The notes under the pieces were generated by a model, which did not search any database, had not been told where the DNA came from, and saw nothing but the letters and a program-made list of their open reading frames with translations. A program made the position numbers and the translations under genes. Positions 7,858 through 16,297 of a DNA stretch of 64,000 nt are shown here, piece by piece. The first letter of the stretch is position 1; every line of letters starts with the position of its first letter. Origin of the DNA: BM714 sp964484935 (GTDB lineage: Bacteria; Bacillota; Clostridia; Peptostreptococcales; BM714); contig CAZAFW010000003.1 of assembly GCA_964484935.1 (NCBI GenBank), forward strand, positions 32,641 to 96,640, given 5' to 3'.

Positions 7858-9612
7858 ATGTCGGAAATTTTATTAGAAACTTTAAAAAGCCTTACCCATG
7901 AATCTTCAAATGTTGATAAGAAAAGCTACTTGGATGAATTTTTCATCGAAAAAATTTTTCCGTCAGTATCAGCGATATATCCTCTCAAGAACAGAGCTTT
8001 GCTTCTCATCGACAAGGACAACTGCATACTTTCGGTTGTTTCACACGATTCGGATTTCAAGGAATGCAATTTAAAAAACAGGGTTTTTTCATTTTCCGAA
8101 TCAAACTCAAGAATGCACAAAGTTATGATAAGGTACGACAAGTCCACCCTCTATCTGCTCAAAAACATCCCGACCGCCTTGCATTTTGGGGGATATTCAC
8201 TTCTATTGATATCCGAAAGTGATGTAGAAGAAGCATTTCCGGATCTTTTAAGGATATCTGAAAGTCTTGAGAACATCGCGGTAGAAAATGAAAAGCGCCA
8301 CAAGTCCTACAAACAATTGCTGGATTACCTTGACGCAGTCGATGACGGCATCTCCGCCTGCGACAAAGACGGCAATGTCACTTACATAAATTCAAGCGCA
8401 TGCCAATTGATTGGAGCTGACAAAAAAAAGGTCATAGGCGAAAACCTCAACAACCCCCCATTCAAGGACACCATACTTGTGCAGATAATAAAATCAAGGA
8501 AACCGCAAATGGACTTCGAATACGATCTCTATTACAGCGGAAAGCGGTCCCACCTTATGAACTCCGCTTATCCTGTGTTTGACGACAAGGGTGAAATAAT
8601 CGGCGCCATTGACATTTTCCGCAGGATAAAACGTTCTTACCAGATAGCCAGCAACATGGCCGGCCACAGGGCTTCCTACGAATTCAAGGATTTCATAGGC
8701 AGCGGTCCAAACCTCCAGAACAAGATCAACCTTGCAAAAGAATTTTCAAACATAAATAAGAATACTCTTCTCGAGGGCGAAAGCGGAACAGGAAAGGATC
8801 TTTTTTCACAAGCCATTCATAATTTCAGCGACAGAAGATCCGGTCCCTTTGTGGCAATAAACTGCGCAAACTATCCAATAGACCTATTTGACAGCGAGCT
8901 GTTCGGATACGAAGAAGGCGCCTTTACTGGAGCCAAAAAAGGCGGAAAATCAGGAAAGTTTGAATTGGCCGAAGGGGGAACACTTTTTCTTGATGAAATA
9001 GGCGAAATGCCCATGCAGCTTCAGGCAAAGCTGCTGAGGGCTATCGAAACAAAAGAAATAACGCGTTTGGGAAGCAACAAGACGATAACAATAGACGTAC
9101 GGATAATCGCAGCAACCAACAAGGATTTAGAAAAAATGGTTGAAAAGAAGCAGTTCCGGGAGGACCTATACTACAGGCTGAAAATACTTTATCTCAAACT
9201 GCCTCCATTGAGGGCGAGAAGGGAAGACTTATATGAACTTTGCCAACATTTCATAGAACAAATAAATCCCGAGATGGAGATTCCTGTGACAGGAATTTCG
9301 GATGAAGCGCTATCATTGATTCGCTCCTACGATTGGCCGGGGAACATTCGCCAGTTGGAAAACATTCTTTCCATCGCCATGTTCATGTCCGGAGGAGGCA
9401 TCCTTGAAATAAGCCACCTGATTCAAGCAGGACTTGAATGCCCCATGGATAATTCATGCATCAAAAAAAACCTTGAGGATTCAAGCATGGAAATACTGCT
9501 TGCCGAACTCAAAGGCAACGGCTACAATATTAAGCAAACTTCTGAAGCGCTGGGCATATCAAGAAACACAATATACCGCAAGATGAAGAAATACGGCATC
9601 GAAAGAAAATAG
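7858..9612 (+). CDS. Sigma-54-dependent transcriptional activator (PAS, AAA+, Fis-type HTH)
   Basis: A 584-residue enhancer-binding protein. Residues 1-140 are an uncharacterised sensory region, about 155-260 a PAS domain (SACDKDGNVTYINSSACQLIGA), and about 275-505 the AAA+ domain. The AAA+ domain has Walker A GESGTGKD, the sigma-54 contact loop GAFTGA, Walker B GGTLFLDEIGEM and FREDLYYRL. The Fis-type HTH is at about 545-584 (NIKQTSEALGISRNTIYRKMKKYG). There is no phosphoreceiver domain, so activity is probably set by a ligand at the N-terminal or PAS region. It should activate the divergent operon starting at 7479. ATG follows AGGGGGA. Confidence 0.93.
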   Translation: MSEILLETLKSLTHESSNVDKKSYLDEFFIEKIFPSVSAIYPLKNRALLLIDKDNCILSVVSHDSDFKECNLKNRVFSFSESNSRMHKVMIRYDKSTLYLLKNIPTALHFGGYSLLLISESDVEEAFPDLLRISESLENIAVENEKRHKSYKQLLDYLDAVDDGISACDKDGNVTYINSSACQLIGADKKKVIGENLNNPPFKDTILVQIIKSRKPQMDFEYDLYYSGKRSHLMNSAYPVFDDKGEIIGAIDIFRRIKRSYQIASNMAGHRASYEFKDFIGSGPNLQNKINLAKEFSNINKNTLLEGESGTGKDLFSQAIHNFSDRRSGPFVAINCANYPIDLFDSELFGYEEGAFTGAKKGGKSGKFELAEGGTLFLDEIGEMPMQLQAKLLRAIETKEITRLGSNKTITIDVRIIAATNKDLEKMVEKKQFREDLYYRLKILYLKLPPLRARREDLYELCQHFIEQINPEMEIPVTGISDEALSLIRSYDWPGNIRQLENILSIAMFMSGGGILEISHLIQAGLECPMDNSCIKKNLEDSSMEILLAELKGNGYNIKQTSEALGISRNTIYRKMKKYGIERK

Positions 9613-9647
9613 AAGAAGCCTTCCCCTGAAGCGGGAAGGCTTCTTTT
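9613..9647 (+). terminator. Rho-independent terminator after the sigma-54 activator gene
   Basis: AGAAGCCTTCCC and GGGAAGGCTTCT form a 12-bp stem with a 7-base loop, followed by TTTT. It may also slow transcription arriving from the XRE-cupin gene on the other strand. Confidence 0.88.
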
Positions 9648-9686
9648 AATGCAAAATCAAATTCAACATACTTGAATAGTTCTTTA

Positions 9687-10238
9687 TCAGTATAATGACG
9701 GAGAAAAACAAGAAATTGCGGTTGTTACTTTATTCAGGGGATTGTAAATCCTGTGGCTCACATTCTCCTGTATGTAAATGCTGTCTCCCTCTTCGAGCAC
9801 ATATTTATCCTCTCCAAGATACACATGGAAACATCCTTCCAGAACAAGAATGCATTCGTCAGCCTTATGGGACAAGTAGTCTTCATTGCTCCAACTTTCC
9901 GGATCCATGTGAACATAAATTATTTCCATTTTGGGCCTTATCGTCTTGTCTGAGGCCATCGGCGTCACAAATTCATATATCATTGTACTGTTGGGCAAAG
10001 CCAGCTTCTTGCGTTTGTCTGACTTAACCAAAAAATGGTCAGCATTTTCCTCTGAAAGAAAACTGTAAATCGGCGTGTCAAGAGCAAGAGCAATTTTTCT
10101 AAGTGAAGAAAGCGAAGGTTCAATGATGCTTCGTTCAATCTGCGAAATATAACTTGCCGTAAAATTGACCTGCTTCGCCAATTCACTCAGTGTCATACCT
10201 TTTTCCTGTCTAAGCTTTCTTATTTTTGCACCTATCAT
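9687..10238 (-). CDS. XRE-family regulator with C-terminal cupin domain
   Basis: 183 residues. An N-terminal helix-turn-helix of the Xre/Cro type (about 5-62: MTLSELAKQVNFTASYISQIER) is joined to a cupin_2 barrel (about 105-178: CILVLEGCFHVYLGEDKYVLEEGDSIYI). This HTH-cupin architecture is common for regulators of amino-acid and polyamine catabolism, with the cupin binding the effector. ATG follows GGAGGG. It lies 138 bp downstream of the P1 peptidase gene on the same strand, so it may control the OPT-peptidase unit or itself. The target is inferred from position only. Confidence 0.88.
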   Translation of the reverse strand: MIGAKIRKLRQEKGMTLSELAKQVNFTASYISQIERSIIEPSLSSLRKIALALDTPIYSFLSEENADHFLVKSDKRKKLALPNSTMIYEFVTPMASDKTIRPKMEIIYVHMDPESWSNEDYLSHKADECILVLEGCFHVYLGEDKYVLEEGDSIYIQENVSHRIYNPLNKVTTAISCFSPSLY

Positions 10239-10376
10239 ATATTCCCTCCAATTCTTTTATATTGCCCGACTGCTTTTAAAGCTGAATAAATAGTTCACGA
10301 ACCACATGTATTTTCACTATTATTTTAGCACATAATTATTTTTTTCTCCACTATTTCACATTTATCATTCAAAAGC

Positions 10377-11342
10377 TTACTTCATATCCTTGTATGAGAG
10401 CATCCCGAATATGGATTCGGCTTCTTTAACAGCCCTTTGCACCGCTTTTGCGACTACCTCGGCCGCCATTATGCCAACAACGCTGACATCAGCTTCAACT
10501 TGGCCCGTCGACATAGCGAATATCGAGTCCCCATCCATCTGCGTGTGTGACGGTCTTATGGTTCTGGCAAATCCATTGTGCGCCATCTGGGCGATTTTTT
10601 TGCATTCGGTTTTATCAAACTTGCCGTTTGTCATTACAACTCCTATTGTCGTATTGCCCTTGAAGGTGTCCTTTTGGAAATTATTCATCCCTATTATCAT
10701 CTTTTCGGCATCGAGTATGTTTTTCTTCCCTTCATCAAGAACTCCCGCCAAAAACTCCTTGCTCTCCGGACTGTATATGTTTCCAAAAGCATTGACAGCA
10801 ACTACCGCACCCACATAAAGTCCTTCAGATTCAAAACAAAATGTTCCAAGTCCGCCTTTCATGGCATAATCCATTCCTTTGACCTTGCCTACTGTTGCCC
10901 CGGTTCCGGCGCCATGGCTGCCCTCCTGCAAATCGTCCTTTTCCGAGGCAGCCGCAGCCGCATATCCCGCTTCTCTGCCCGGTCTGGTCTTGAAATCTCC
11001 AAAAGTCAGGTCGAAAAGCACTGCCCCTGTCACGATAGGCACCTTTGTGACTCCGACATCGAATCCTATGTTCCGTTCCTCGAGATACTGCATTATTCCT
11101 CCTGCCGAATCGAGTCCGAAAGCGCTCCCTCCCGAAATGAATACGCCATGCACCTTGTCGACCAGATTTATCGGCTCAAGCAAATCCGTTTCCCTTGTAC
11201 CTGGAGCTCCGCCTCTTACATCTACGCCTGTAGGCGCTCCATTCTCCGCAATTATAACAGTACAGCCCGTAGCCGCCTTTCTGTCTTCCCAGCTGCCGAT
11301 ACGCACGCCCGGCATGTTTTTTATATCGGTTATGGAAATCAT
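10377..11342 (-). CDS. P1-family (DmpA/NylC-type) self-processing peptidase
   Basis: A 321-residue N-terminal-nucleophile hydrolase. Family features are PGVRIGSWED, GVDVRGGAPGTRETDLLEP, FISGGSAFGLDSAGGI and KGNTTIGVVMTNGKF. The Asn-Thr bond in the last is the expected autocleavage site that exposes a catalytic Thr, as in NylC; DmpA itself uses Gly-Ser. Members act as aminopeptidases or amidases on small peptides and beta-peptides. The gene begins 11 bases after the OPT transporter gene, so imported oligopeptides are the likely substrates (inference). ATG follows GGAGGG. Confidence 0.88.
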   Translation of the reverse strand: MISITDIKNMPGVRIGSWEDRKAATGCTVIIAENGAPTGVDVRGGAPGTRETDLLEPINLVDKVHGVFISGGSAFGLDSAGGIMQYLEERNIGFDVGVTKVPIVTGAVLFDLTFGDFKTRPGREAGYAAAAASEKDDLQEGSHGAGTGATVGKVKGMDYAMKGGLGTFCFESEGLYVGAVVAVNAFGNIYSPESKEFLAGVLDEGKKNILDAEKMIIGMNNFQKDTFKGNTTIGVVMTNGKFDKTECKKIAQMAHNGFARTIRPSHTQMDGDSIFAMSTGQVEADVSVVGIMAAEVVAKAVQRAVKEAESIFGMLSYKDMK

Positions 11343-11353
11343 ACAATCCCTCC

Positions 11354-12958
11354 TTATCCCATGGTCAAGACCTTGACTATGGCAATTAAGACACCGGCAA
11401 CTCCTTCTCCACCCAAAACCCCCGATGCCAAGACGATTCCGCTATCCTTTCTCTCCTGCTTCCTTTTTCCGAACAGCAATCCGAGCATTCCGCCGGCAAA
11501 CACCGTTGTGGAAATGAACATTGGCAAATATATTCCCAGGCCCAAGGTCATACCCGGAATACTAAGCATGTAAAGAGCAAATCCCAGTGCAAATCCCCAA
11601 AAGAAAGCGCCTTGGTCCGGCAATCCTCCAACCATGGTCGAAACCGCATATGCCTGGGGCGCGGGCAATTCGGTGCCGGGACCGAAAGTTCCATATGCCT
11701 TAAACATTATAAACAATACGCTTGCGGAAACCAAGGCTCCGACAATTCCTCCCACCGCCTCCGCCACCATTTGCGCTCTTGGATCCGTGCCCAGTATGTG
11801 TCCGGATTTAAAGTCATTCAATACATCGCCTGCCAATCCGCAGGCAACCGCCACAACGGCGGCTATGAAAAATGCCTCCTTCATCCCAATTGCAACTACG
11901 GTTCTTACCGCAAGCAAAACTATTATGCCGAATATCTCCATGGGATTGATTCCGGTTTGGCCCGTAATAGATGCGGCCATGGCTGTCGTAAGCCATATCC
12001 CAGCAATTGCCAAAAGGCTCCCCGCCAGAGGAATACCAGATATAAGCGTAAGAAGGAACACAGGAATAACAATCAAAACGAATGTCCATCTACCACTTAG
12101 TCCCTCTATTGTCTTTCTTCTGAATATTGGTCCATAGATTTCTTTTGCCTTTGGCAGTATTCCTTTGAATAAAATCCCAATTCCCGTTCCTACCATCAAG
12201 CCTATGCCCAGGCTGTCTTTGAATGCAGTTGCGGCGGCGACATCTGCAAACCACCCCCATGAAACACCTATGGGTATTATTACGAAGTATGATGCAAGAG
12301 CTCCTAGAAACCACACTCCCGTAAACAGCGGTCCGATTATGTAACCGATGGCGACCGCCATCGGAGAAACCCAAAAACCGAAGAATATGTTTCTCTCATA
12401 AAGCCCTTTCGCCAACCACGCTCCCGGAATTTTACCAAACCAGTCCCTGACAAGGGTGAAAACTGCGGTGGCCGCCATAGACAAAAAAAGAAGCTTAGCC
12501 TTCAGGCCGCCTTCGTCCCCTGCAATTACGGTTTCAGAAGCAGCTATTCCCATCGGAAAAGGCAGTTCTTCCTTCACGATGAAGTGGTACCTTACGAGCG
12601 CGGTGAATACCATTCCCAATAAAGCTCCTGAAAGCGCCACCGCCGTGACTTCCCAATACGAAACCGAAGCGTCCGACTGAATCATCCAAATTCCCGGCAC
12701 CGTGAATGCAAGACCGCCCGCGACCATGCTTCCCGCCGACATAGCGGTATGGGCAGTGTTGATTTCATTCAGATTTGTATTGCCCATCATCCTCAGCAAT
12801 GTCATTGAAAGTACCGCCACAAATATTGTCGGCCATGGCAAAGCCCCCATCCTTAGAGCTACATACATGGAGCTTGTCGTTATGACTACAGCTCCTACGA
12901 CACCGATAAACAGACTCCTCTGCGTCAGCTGTTCCTTTAGATTCCTTGCATAGTGCAT
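11354..12958 (-). CDS. OPT-family oligopeptide (or metal-chelate) transporter
   Basis: 534 residues with about fourteen membrane helices. The N-terminal block TSSMYVALRMGALPWPTIF, the NEINTAHTAMSAGSMVAGGLAF segment and the FPMGIAASETV motif are characteristic of OPT transporters, which are proton-driven importers of small peptides or metal-peptide complexes. ATG follows GGAGG by 6 bases. It forms a unit with the P1 peptidase gene 11 bases downstream. The 5' leader contains an intrinsic terminator just upstream of the start codon, so expression may be controlled by attenuation. Confidence 0.88.
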   Translation of the reverse strand: MHYARNLKEQLTQRSLFIGVVGAVVITTSSMYVALRMGALPWPTIFVAVLSMTLLRMMGNTNLNEINTAHTAMSAGSMVAGGLAFTVPGIWMIQSDASVSYWEVTAVALSGALLGMVFTALVRYHFIVKEELPFPMGIAASETVIAGDEGGLKAKLLFLSMAATAVFTLVRDWFGKIPGAWLAKGLYERNIFFGFWVSPMAVAIGYIIGPLFTGVWFLGALASYFVIIPIGVSWGWFADVAAATAFKDSLGIGLMVGTGIGILFKGILPKAKEIYGPIFRRKTIEGLSGRWTFVLIVIPVFLLTLISGIPLAGSLLAIAGIWLTTAMAASITGQTGINPMEIFGIIVLLAVRTVVAIGMKEAFFIAAVVAVACGLAGDVLNDFKSGHILGTDPRAQMVAEAVGGIVGALVSASVLFIMFKAYGTFGPGTELPAPQAYAVSTMVGGLPDQGAFFWGFALGFALYMLSIPGMTLGLGIYLPMFISTTVFAGGMLGLLFGKRKQERKDSGIVLASGVLGGEGVAGVLIAIVKVLTMG

Positions 12959-12995
12959 GTAAAGCCTCCGTATATATGTATTTCAGGAAAGCGTC

Positions 12996-13103
12996 AAAAA
13001 AGCCCTGTATCAGGGCTCGGAGTAATTGTATTTTATGATTCAAACTCCATTTTACGAGCAGGTACAGCTCTTTGGGATACCGTCCTGATACCTCATTTTA
13101 CCA
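12996..13103 (-). promoter_or_regulatory. Leader of the OPT gene with internal terminator (candidate attenuator or riboswitch)
   Basis: Leftward RNA carries a perfect terminator AGCCCTG-ATA-CAGGGCT plus TTTTTT (13017-12996), only about 40 bases before the OPT start codon and well after the terminator of the ABC operon (13147-13119). Thus it lies inside the OPT leader. The segment 13091-13084 (GTATCAGG) is complementary to 13014-13007 (CCTGATAC) in the terminator and could form an antiterminator. A GAGC...GCTC hairpin (13070-13056) and a GGAGT/ACTCC stem lie between. An extended -10 (TGG-TAAAAT, 13103-13095) is visible; its start site may fall inside the first complementary segment, so the model is uncertain. 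I do not recognise a known riboswitch class. Confidence 0.5.
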
Positions 13104-13118
13104 TAAAATCATTTCAAC

Positions 13119-13147
13119 AAAAACATCCGCCGGTTTAAGGCGGATGC
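13119..13147 (-). terminator. Rho-independent terminator after the amino-acid ABC operon
   Basis: CATCCGCC-TTAAACC-GGCGGATG followed by TTTTT when read leftward. Confidence 0.88.
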
Positions 13148-13177
13148 GATTTTGCAAATTCTCGATTTATGTTACTG

Positions 13178-13939
13178 CTAAGACAATATTTTATCCAAGA
13201 ATGTCATTATTCTAGGATGTTCGGGATTCACAAATATCTTGTCAGGCGGACCGGACTCGACAATTTCGCCGTCTTCCATAAACAGTATCCTGTCGGAAAT
13301 TTCCCGTGCAAAATTCATTTCATGGGTGACTATCATCATTGTCATCCGCTCCTCGGCAAGAGCCTTTATGACTCCAAGAACCTCTCCTATCAATTCTGGA
13401 TCGAGAGCGGAAGTGGGTTCGTCAAACAGCATTATGTCGGGATCCATCGCCAGGGCTCTGGCTATGGCGACACGTTGTTTCTGCCCTCCTGAAATTTGAG
13501 AGGGATAACTGTTCTCCTTGTCCGTGAGACCAACCTTTTTCAATATGCCTTTCGCTTTTTCTTGCGCTTCCTTTTGGCTTCTGTTCTTTACAATTGTTTG
13601 CGCTATTATGACATTTTCAAGAACTGTCATATGCGGAAACAGATTAAATCCCTGAAAAACCATCCCCATTTTAGCCAAACCTTCCCGGACTATGGTTTTG
13701 TCAATCAGTTCATCATCTTCCCTGTCTTTCCTGCATGCGATTCTGAGACCTTCAATTTCAACAATCCCCTCATCGATTGACTCCAATTGTATTACAGACC
13801 TTAAAAGCGTGCTCTTCCCCGCTCCGGAAGGACCTATTATAGAAATTATCTCTCCCTTGTCCACTTGCAGATTTATCTTGTTCAATACCTTCAAAGGTCC
13901 GAAATTCTTTGAAACATTTTTTATTTCAATCATTTTCAT
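13178..13939 (-). CDS. Polar amino-acid ABC transporter, ATP-binding protein
   Basis: 253-residue ATPase of the GlnQ/HisP type. Walker A GPSGAGKSTLLR (about 34-45), Q-loop VFQGFNLFPHMT, signature SGGQKQRVAIARAL, Walker B IMLFDEPTSALDPE and H-loop VTHEMNFA are all intact. A charged insert near residue 70-90 (RIACRKDREDDELIDKTIV) is as in several clostridial paralogues. It is the last gene of the binding protein-permease-ATPase operon and powers uptake of a polar amino acid; which one is not readable from the sequence. Confidence 0.95.
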   Translation of the reverse strand: MKMIEIKNVSKNFGPLKVLNKINLQVDKGEIISIIGPSGAGKSTLLRSVIQLESIDEGIVEIEGLRIACRKDREDDELIDKTIVREGLAKMGMVFQGFNLFPHMTVLENVIIAQTIVKNRSQKEAQEKAKGILKKVGLTDKENSYPSQISGGQKQRVAIARALAMDPDIMLFDEPTSALDPELIGEVLGVIKALAEERMTMMIVTHEMNFAREISDRILFMEDGEIVESGPPDKIFVNPEHPRIMTFLDKILS

Positions 13940-13947
13940 GAATCCAC

Positions 13948-14592
13948 CTACTCATAGTACGAATATTTTTCTTCCATGCGGTTGAATGTCAAAACAATCA
14001 CCGAGGTCAAGACAAGGTAAATCGCAGCCGCTATAAAAAATGGGGTTATTATGAATTCCCTGGTTACGATTTCCTTTGCGTTCCTCAATATCTCAGCCAA
14101 GGCTATTACCGCTACCAGAGCGGTGTCCTTGACAAGAGTGATGGCTTCATTACCAAGTGGCGGAAGTATCCTCTTGACAGTCTGCGGTATTATTATTTTA
14201 CGCATTGTCTGGCTGTAATTCATGCCCAGAACCTTTGCCGCCTCATACTGTCCCTTGTCTATAGACTGTATTCCAGCTCTGAAAATCTCTGTGAGATAAG
14301 CCCCATAGTTCAGTATGAAAGTCAATGCGGCAGGAGCAAACGGTCCGCTCCATCTGATTCCCAGTACGGGCAAACCATAGTAAGTGAAAAACAATTGGAG
14401 CAGAAGAGGCGTTCCCCGAAAGACCCATGTGTACAAACTTACCGCCTTGCTTAAAACTTTGTTTTTTGATATTTTCCCCAAGGCGCACATGAGTCCGAGA
14501 GGCATTGAAAAAACTGCGGTAATGGCGTAAAGCCCCAATGTAACACCGCTGCCTTTCAATATATACAAGGTGATGCTAAAAAGCTTCTCCAA
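13948..14592 (-). CDS. Polar amino-acid ABC transporter, permease
   Basis: 214 residues with five to six membrane helices. The HisM-type motif is visible as YTWVFRGTPLLLQLFF and the EAA loop as EAAKVLGMNYSQTMRKIIIPQ, which docks on the ATPase. The start is TTG at 14592, with AGGAG 9 bases upstream; no ATG is well placed. It probably forms a homodimeric pore because only one permease gene is present in the operon. Confidence 0.93.
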   Translation of the reverse strand: MEKLFSITLYILKGSGVTLGLYAITAVFSMPLGLMCALGKISKNKVLSKAVSLYTWVFRGTPLLLQLFFTYYGLPVLGIRWSGPFAPAALTFILNYGAYLTEIFRAGIQSIDKGQYEAAKVLGMNYSQTMRKIIIPQTVKRILPPLGNEAITLVKDTALVAVIALAEILRNAKEIVTREFIITPFFIAAAIYLVLTSVIVLTFNRMEEKYSYYE

Positions 14593-14604
14593 ATTCTCCA
14601 GCTC

Positions 14605-15420
14605 CTATTTCAATACTATTGCTTCTCCGAACCATTCCTCGGAAATTGCGTCAGCTGTTCCATCGGCTTTCATTTCATCCATAATTCTATCAAGTTCTTC
14701 GCCGAATTCAGTGTCTTCCTTGCGATAACCCACTCCGTATTCCTCGTCGGTGAAATAGTCTTCCAAAACCTTATATGTGTCGGGCTTCTTGGCAATATAG
14801 TATCTTCCTACAATTTCATCCACTACTACTGCGTCGGTTCCCTCATTTGCCAAGTCAAGCAAGGCCTCGACATTGTTTGAATATTTTCTTACATCATCAA
14901 CCTTGTCGGCCACTTCAGGCTCATTGTTCAAGGCTATGTCGGAGCTGCTTCCCAATTGTACGCCGACAACCTTGCCTTCAAGGTCCGCTTTTGTCGCTAT
15001 GTCGGAGTCAACTCTTACAATAATTATTTGCCTGTTGTTGAGATAAGGTTTAGTAAAGCCCATTGTTTCCTTGCGTTCATCAGTAATTGTCAATCCATTC
15101 CATATGACATCTATGTCTCCGTTTTTCAAGCTTAGTGCAATCCCATCCCAGTCGACTGGTTTTACAACAAGCTCAACACCCATTCTTTCTGCTACTACTT
15201 TTGCCAAATCGATGTCAAAACCAACTATGTCGCCATTGTCGTCCCTGAATCCCATTGGCGGAAAACTGTCATCAAGTCCAAGAACAAATTCGCCTTTTTC
15301 GATGATTGCTTCTAAGGAATTGGGTTCATCGGCAACCTCTGGCTCCTCCTGCTGTGTACATCCTGCAAATACAACCATGACCATGGCCAAAACCATCAAC
15401 AATACTAGAATTTTTTTCAA
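14605..15420 (-). CDS. Polar amino-acid ABC transporter, substrate-binding lipoprotein
   Basis: 271 residues. A signal peptide with lipobox VFAGC gives lipidation at Cys20; the mature part is an SBP_bac_3 domain (FVLGLDDSFPPMGFRDDNGDIVGFDIDLAKVVAERMG and GLTITDERKETMGFTKPY, each shown only as landmarks). It is tethered outside the membrane and delivers a polar amino acid to the permease. The start is TTG at 15420 behind GGGGAG. It is the first gene after the promoter at 15469-15497. Ligand identity (for example Gln, Cys, His) is not decided. Confidence 0.92.
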   Translation of the reverse strand: MKKILVLLMVLAMVMVVFAGCTQQEEPEVADEPNSLEAIIEKGEFVLGLDDSFPPMGFRDDNGDIVGFDIDLAKVVAERMGVELVVKPVDWDGIALSLKNGDIDVIWNGLTITDERKETMGFTKPYLNNRQIIIVRVDSDIATKADLEGKVVGVQLGSSSDIALNNEPEVADKVDDVRKYSNNVEALLDLANEGTDAVVVDEIVGRYYIAKKPDTYKVLEDYFTDEEYGVGYRKEDTEFGEELDRIMDEMKADGTADAISEEWFGEAIVLK

Positions 15421-15468
15421 TTCAATCTCCCCTTCACTTTTTATTATTTCAATTTACAACACAGATGT

Positions 15469-15497
15469 ATTATACTTTAGCAAGCTAAATTTGTAAA
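15469..15497 (-). promoter_or_regulatory. Sigma-A promoter with palindromic operator for the amino-acid ABC operon
   Basis: Leftward: TTTACA (15497-15492), 17 bases, TATAAT (15474-15469). The spacer holds a perfect 14-bp palindrome TTTAGCAAGCTAAA (15476-15489), well placed for a repressor that would block polymerase. Confidence 0.75.
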
Positions 15498-15514
15498 GCA
15501 TTAATGTGAAAATG

Positions 15515-15542
15515 AAAAAAAGAAAGACCTTTCGGCCTTTCT
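15515..15542 (-). terminator. Rho-independent terminator after the small membrane-protein gene
   Basis: AGAAAGGCC-GAAA-GGTCTTTCT (one G-U pair) followed by TTTTTT leftward; the stop codon of the gene is within the stem. Confidence 0.85.
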
Positions 15543-15829
15543 CAGTCTTTTGCTGTCATCTTGCTTATTGCAACATAGTTAATCATGCCTATTGCAAGAA
15601 ATGCTATGACCATATATATTACGCCGATTATTTTCTGACTCCATCCGGATGCGTACAAAACCCATCCTATGGCTGAAAGAAGCATTATCCGTCCATGAAT
15701 GCCCATTGTCTTTGTCAATATCTTGGAAAACTCAAGCTTTTTCCCCGCCTTGCTTTTCCCGTATCCCAAGCTGATGATGAGCGAGAACAGCATCGGAACA
15801 AGCAGTATGGCAAAATCCTTACCCGTCAT
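15542..15829 (-). CDS. Small membrane protein, 95 residues, unknown
   Basis: Three hydrophobic helices are visible (about 6-24, 46-64 and 68-87) joined by a basic cytoplasmic loop (KSKAGKKLEFSKILTKTMG). I do not recognise a family. The gene lies 15 bases after the cupin gene on the same strand and is closed by a terminator, so the two are probably co-transcribed. No function is proposed. Confidence 0.65.
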   Translation of the reverse strand: MTGKDFAILLVPMLFSLIISLGYGKSKAGKKLEFSKILTKTMGIHGRIMLLSAIGWVLYASGWSQKIIGVIYMVIAFLAIGMINYVAISKMTAKD

Positions 15830-15844
15830 AAGTCACTTCCCTTT

Positions 15845-16192
15845 CTATTTATGCCCCTCTTTTGGAACAATGCATATGAATTTCAATCTGCCTTCTCCCA
15901 TGTTTCTAAACTGGTGGACAATGCCCGGAGGCACATAAGCATATCCGCCCGCTTTTATTTGGTGCACCGCATCTCCAACCTGAAGTTCTCCCCGCCCTTC
16001 AATTATATAGTTTATATGGGGCCAGTCATGCGTATGTTTTGGGGAAAACCCGCCCGCACCCAATTCAAATTCTCTCATTACATAATCCGCCCAACCTTGA
16101 TCGGGGCCAATTAAAACTTTCATGAAAGCCTCTTTCGCCTCGGGATTCGTGACTTTATTTTCTTTCAAGGAATCCATATTGGAAACAATCAT
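15845..16192 (-). CDS. Single-domain cupin protein
   Basis: 115 residues. A cupin_2 barrel is seen with GGFSPKHTHDWPHINYIIEGRGEL (first cupin motif, metal-type His residues in HTHDWPH) and a second motif GGYAYVPPGIVHQFRN. An open extension begins with GTG at 16201, but ATG at 16192 follows AGAGGTG and is preferred. Small cupins of this form bind a metal and are often isomerases, dioxygenases or ligand sensors; none can be chosen. It is likely co-transcribed with the 95-residue membrane protein. Confidence 0.8.
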   Translation of the reverse strand: MIVSNMDSLKENKVTNPEAKEAFMKVLIGPDQGWADYVMREFELGAGGFSPKHTHDWPHINYIIEGRGELQVGDAVHQIKAGGYAYVPPGIVHQFRNMGEGRLKFICIVPKEGHK

Positions 16193-16297
16193 GCATATCA
16201 CCTCTCTGTTTTTTCTTTATTATACACCATTTCAAACCATTGAGTAAAATCTCTGCCCACAAAAACAGACAGATCCACATGCGCAAAATCATTTGAC

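Noticed and set aside
10578..11573. A 331-codon open frame on the plus strand
   Set aside because: It covers the P1 peptidase and the end of the OPT gene in reverse. Those are well supported; this frame has odd composition and no motif.
13007..13091. T-box leader for the OPT transporter
   Set aside because: There is no TGGGTGGNACCGCG element or stem I hallmark, in contrast to the clear T-box before ileS.
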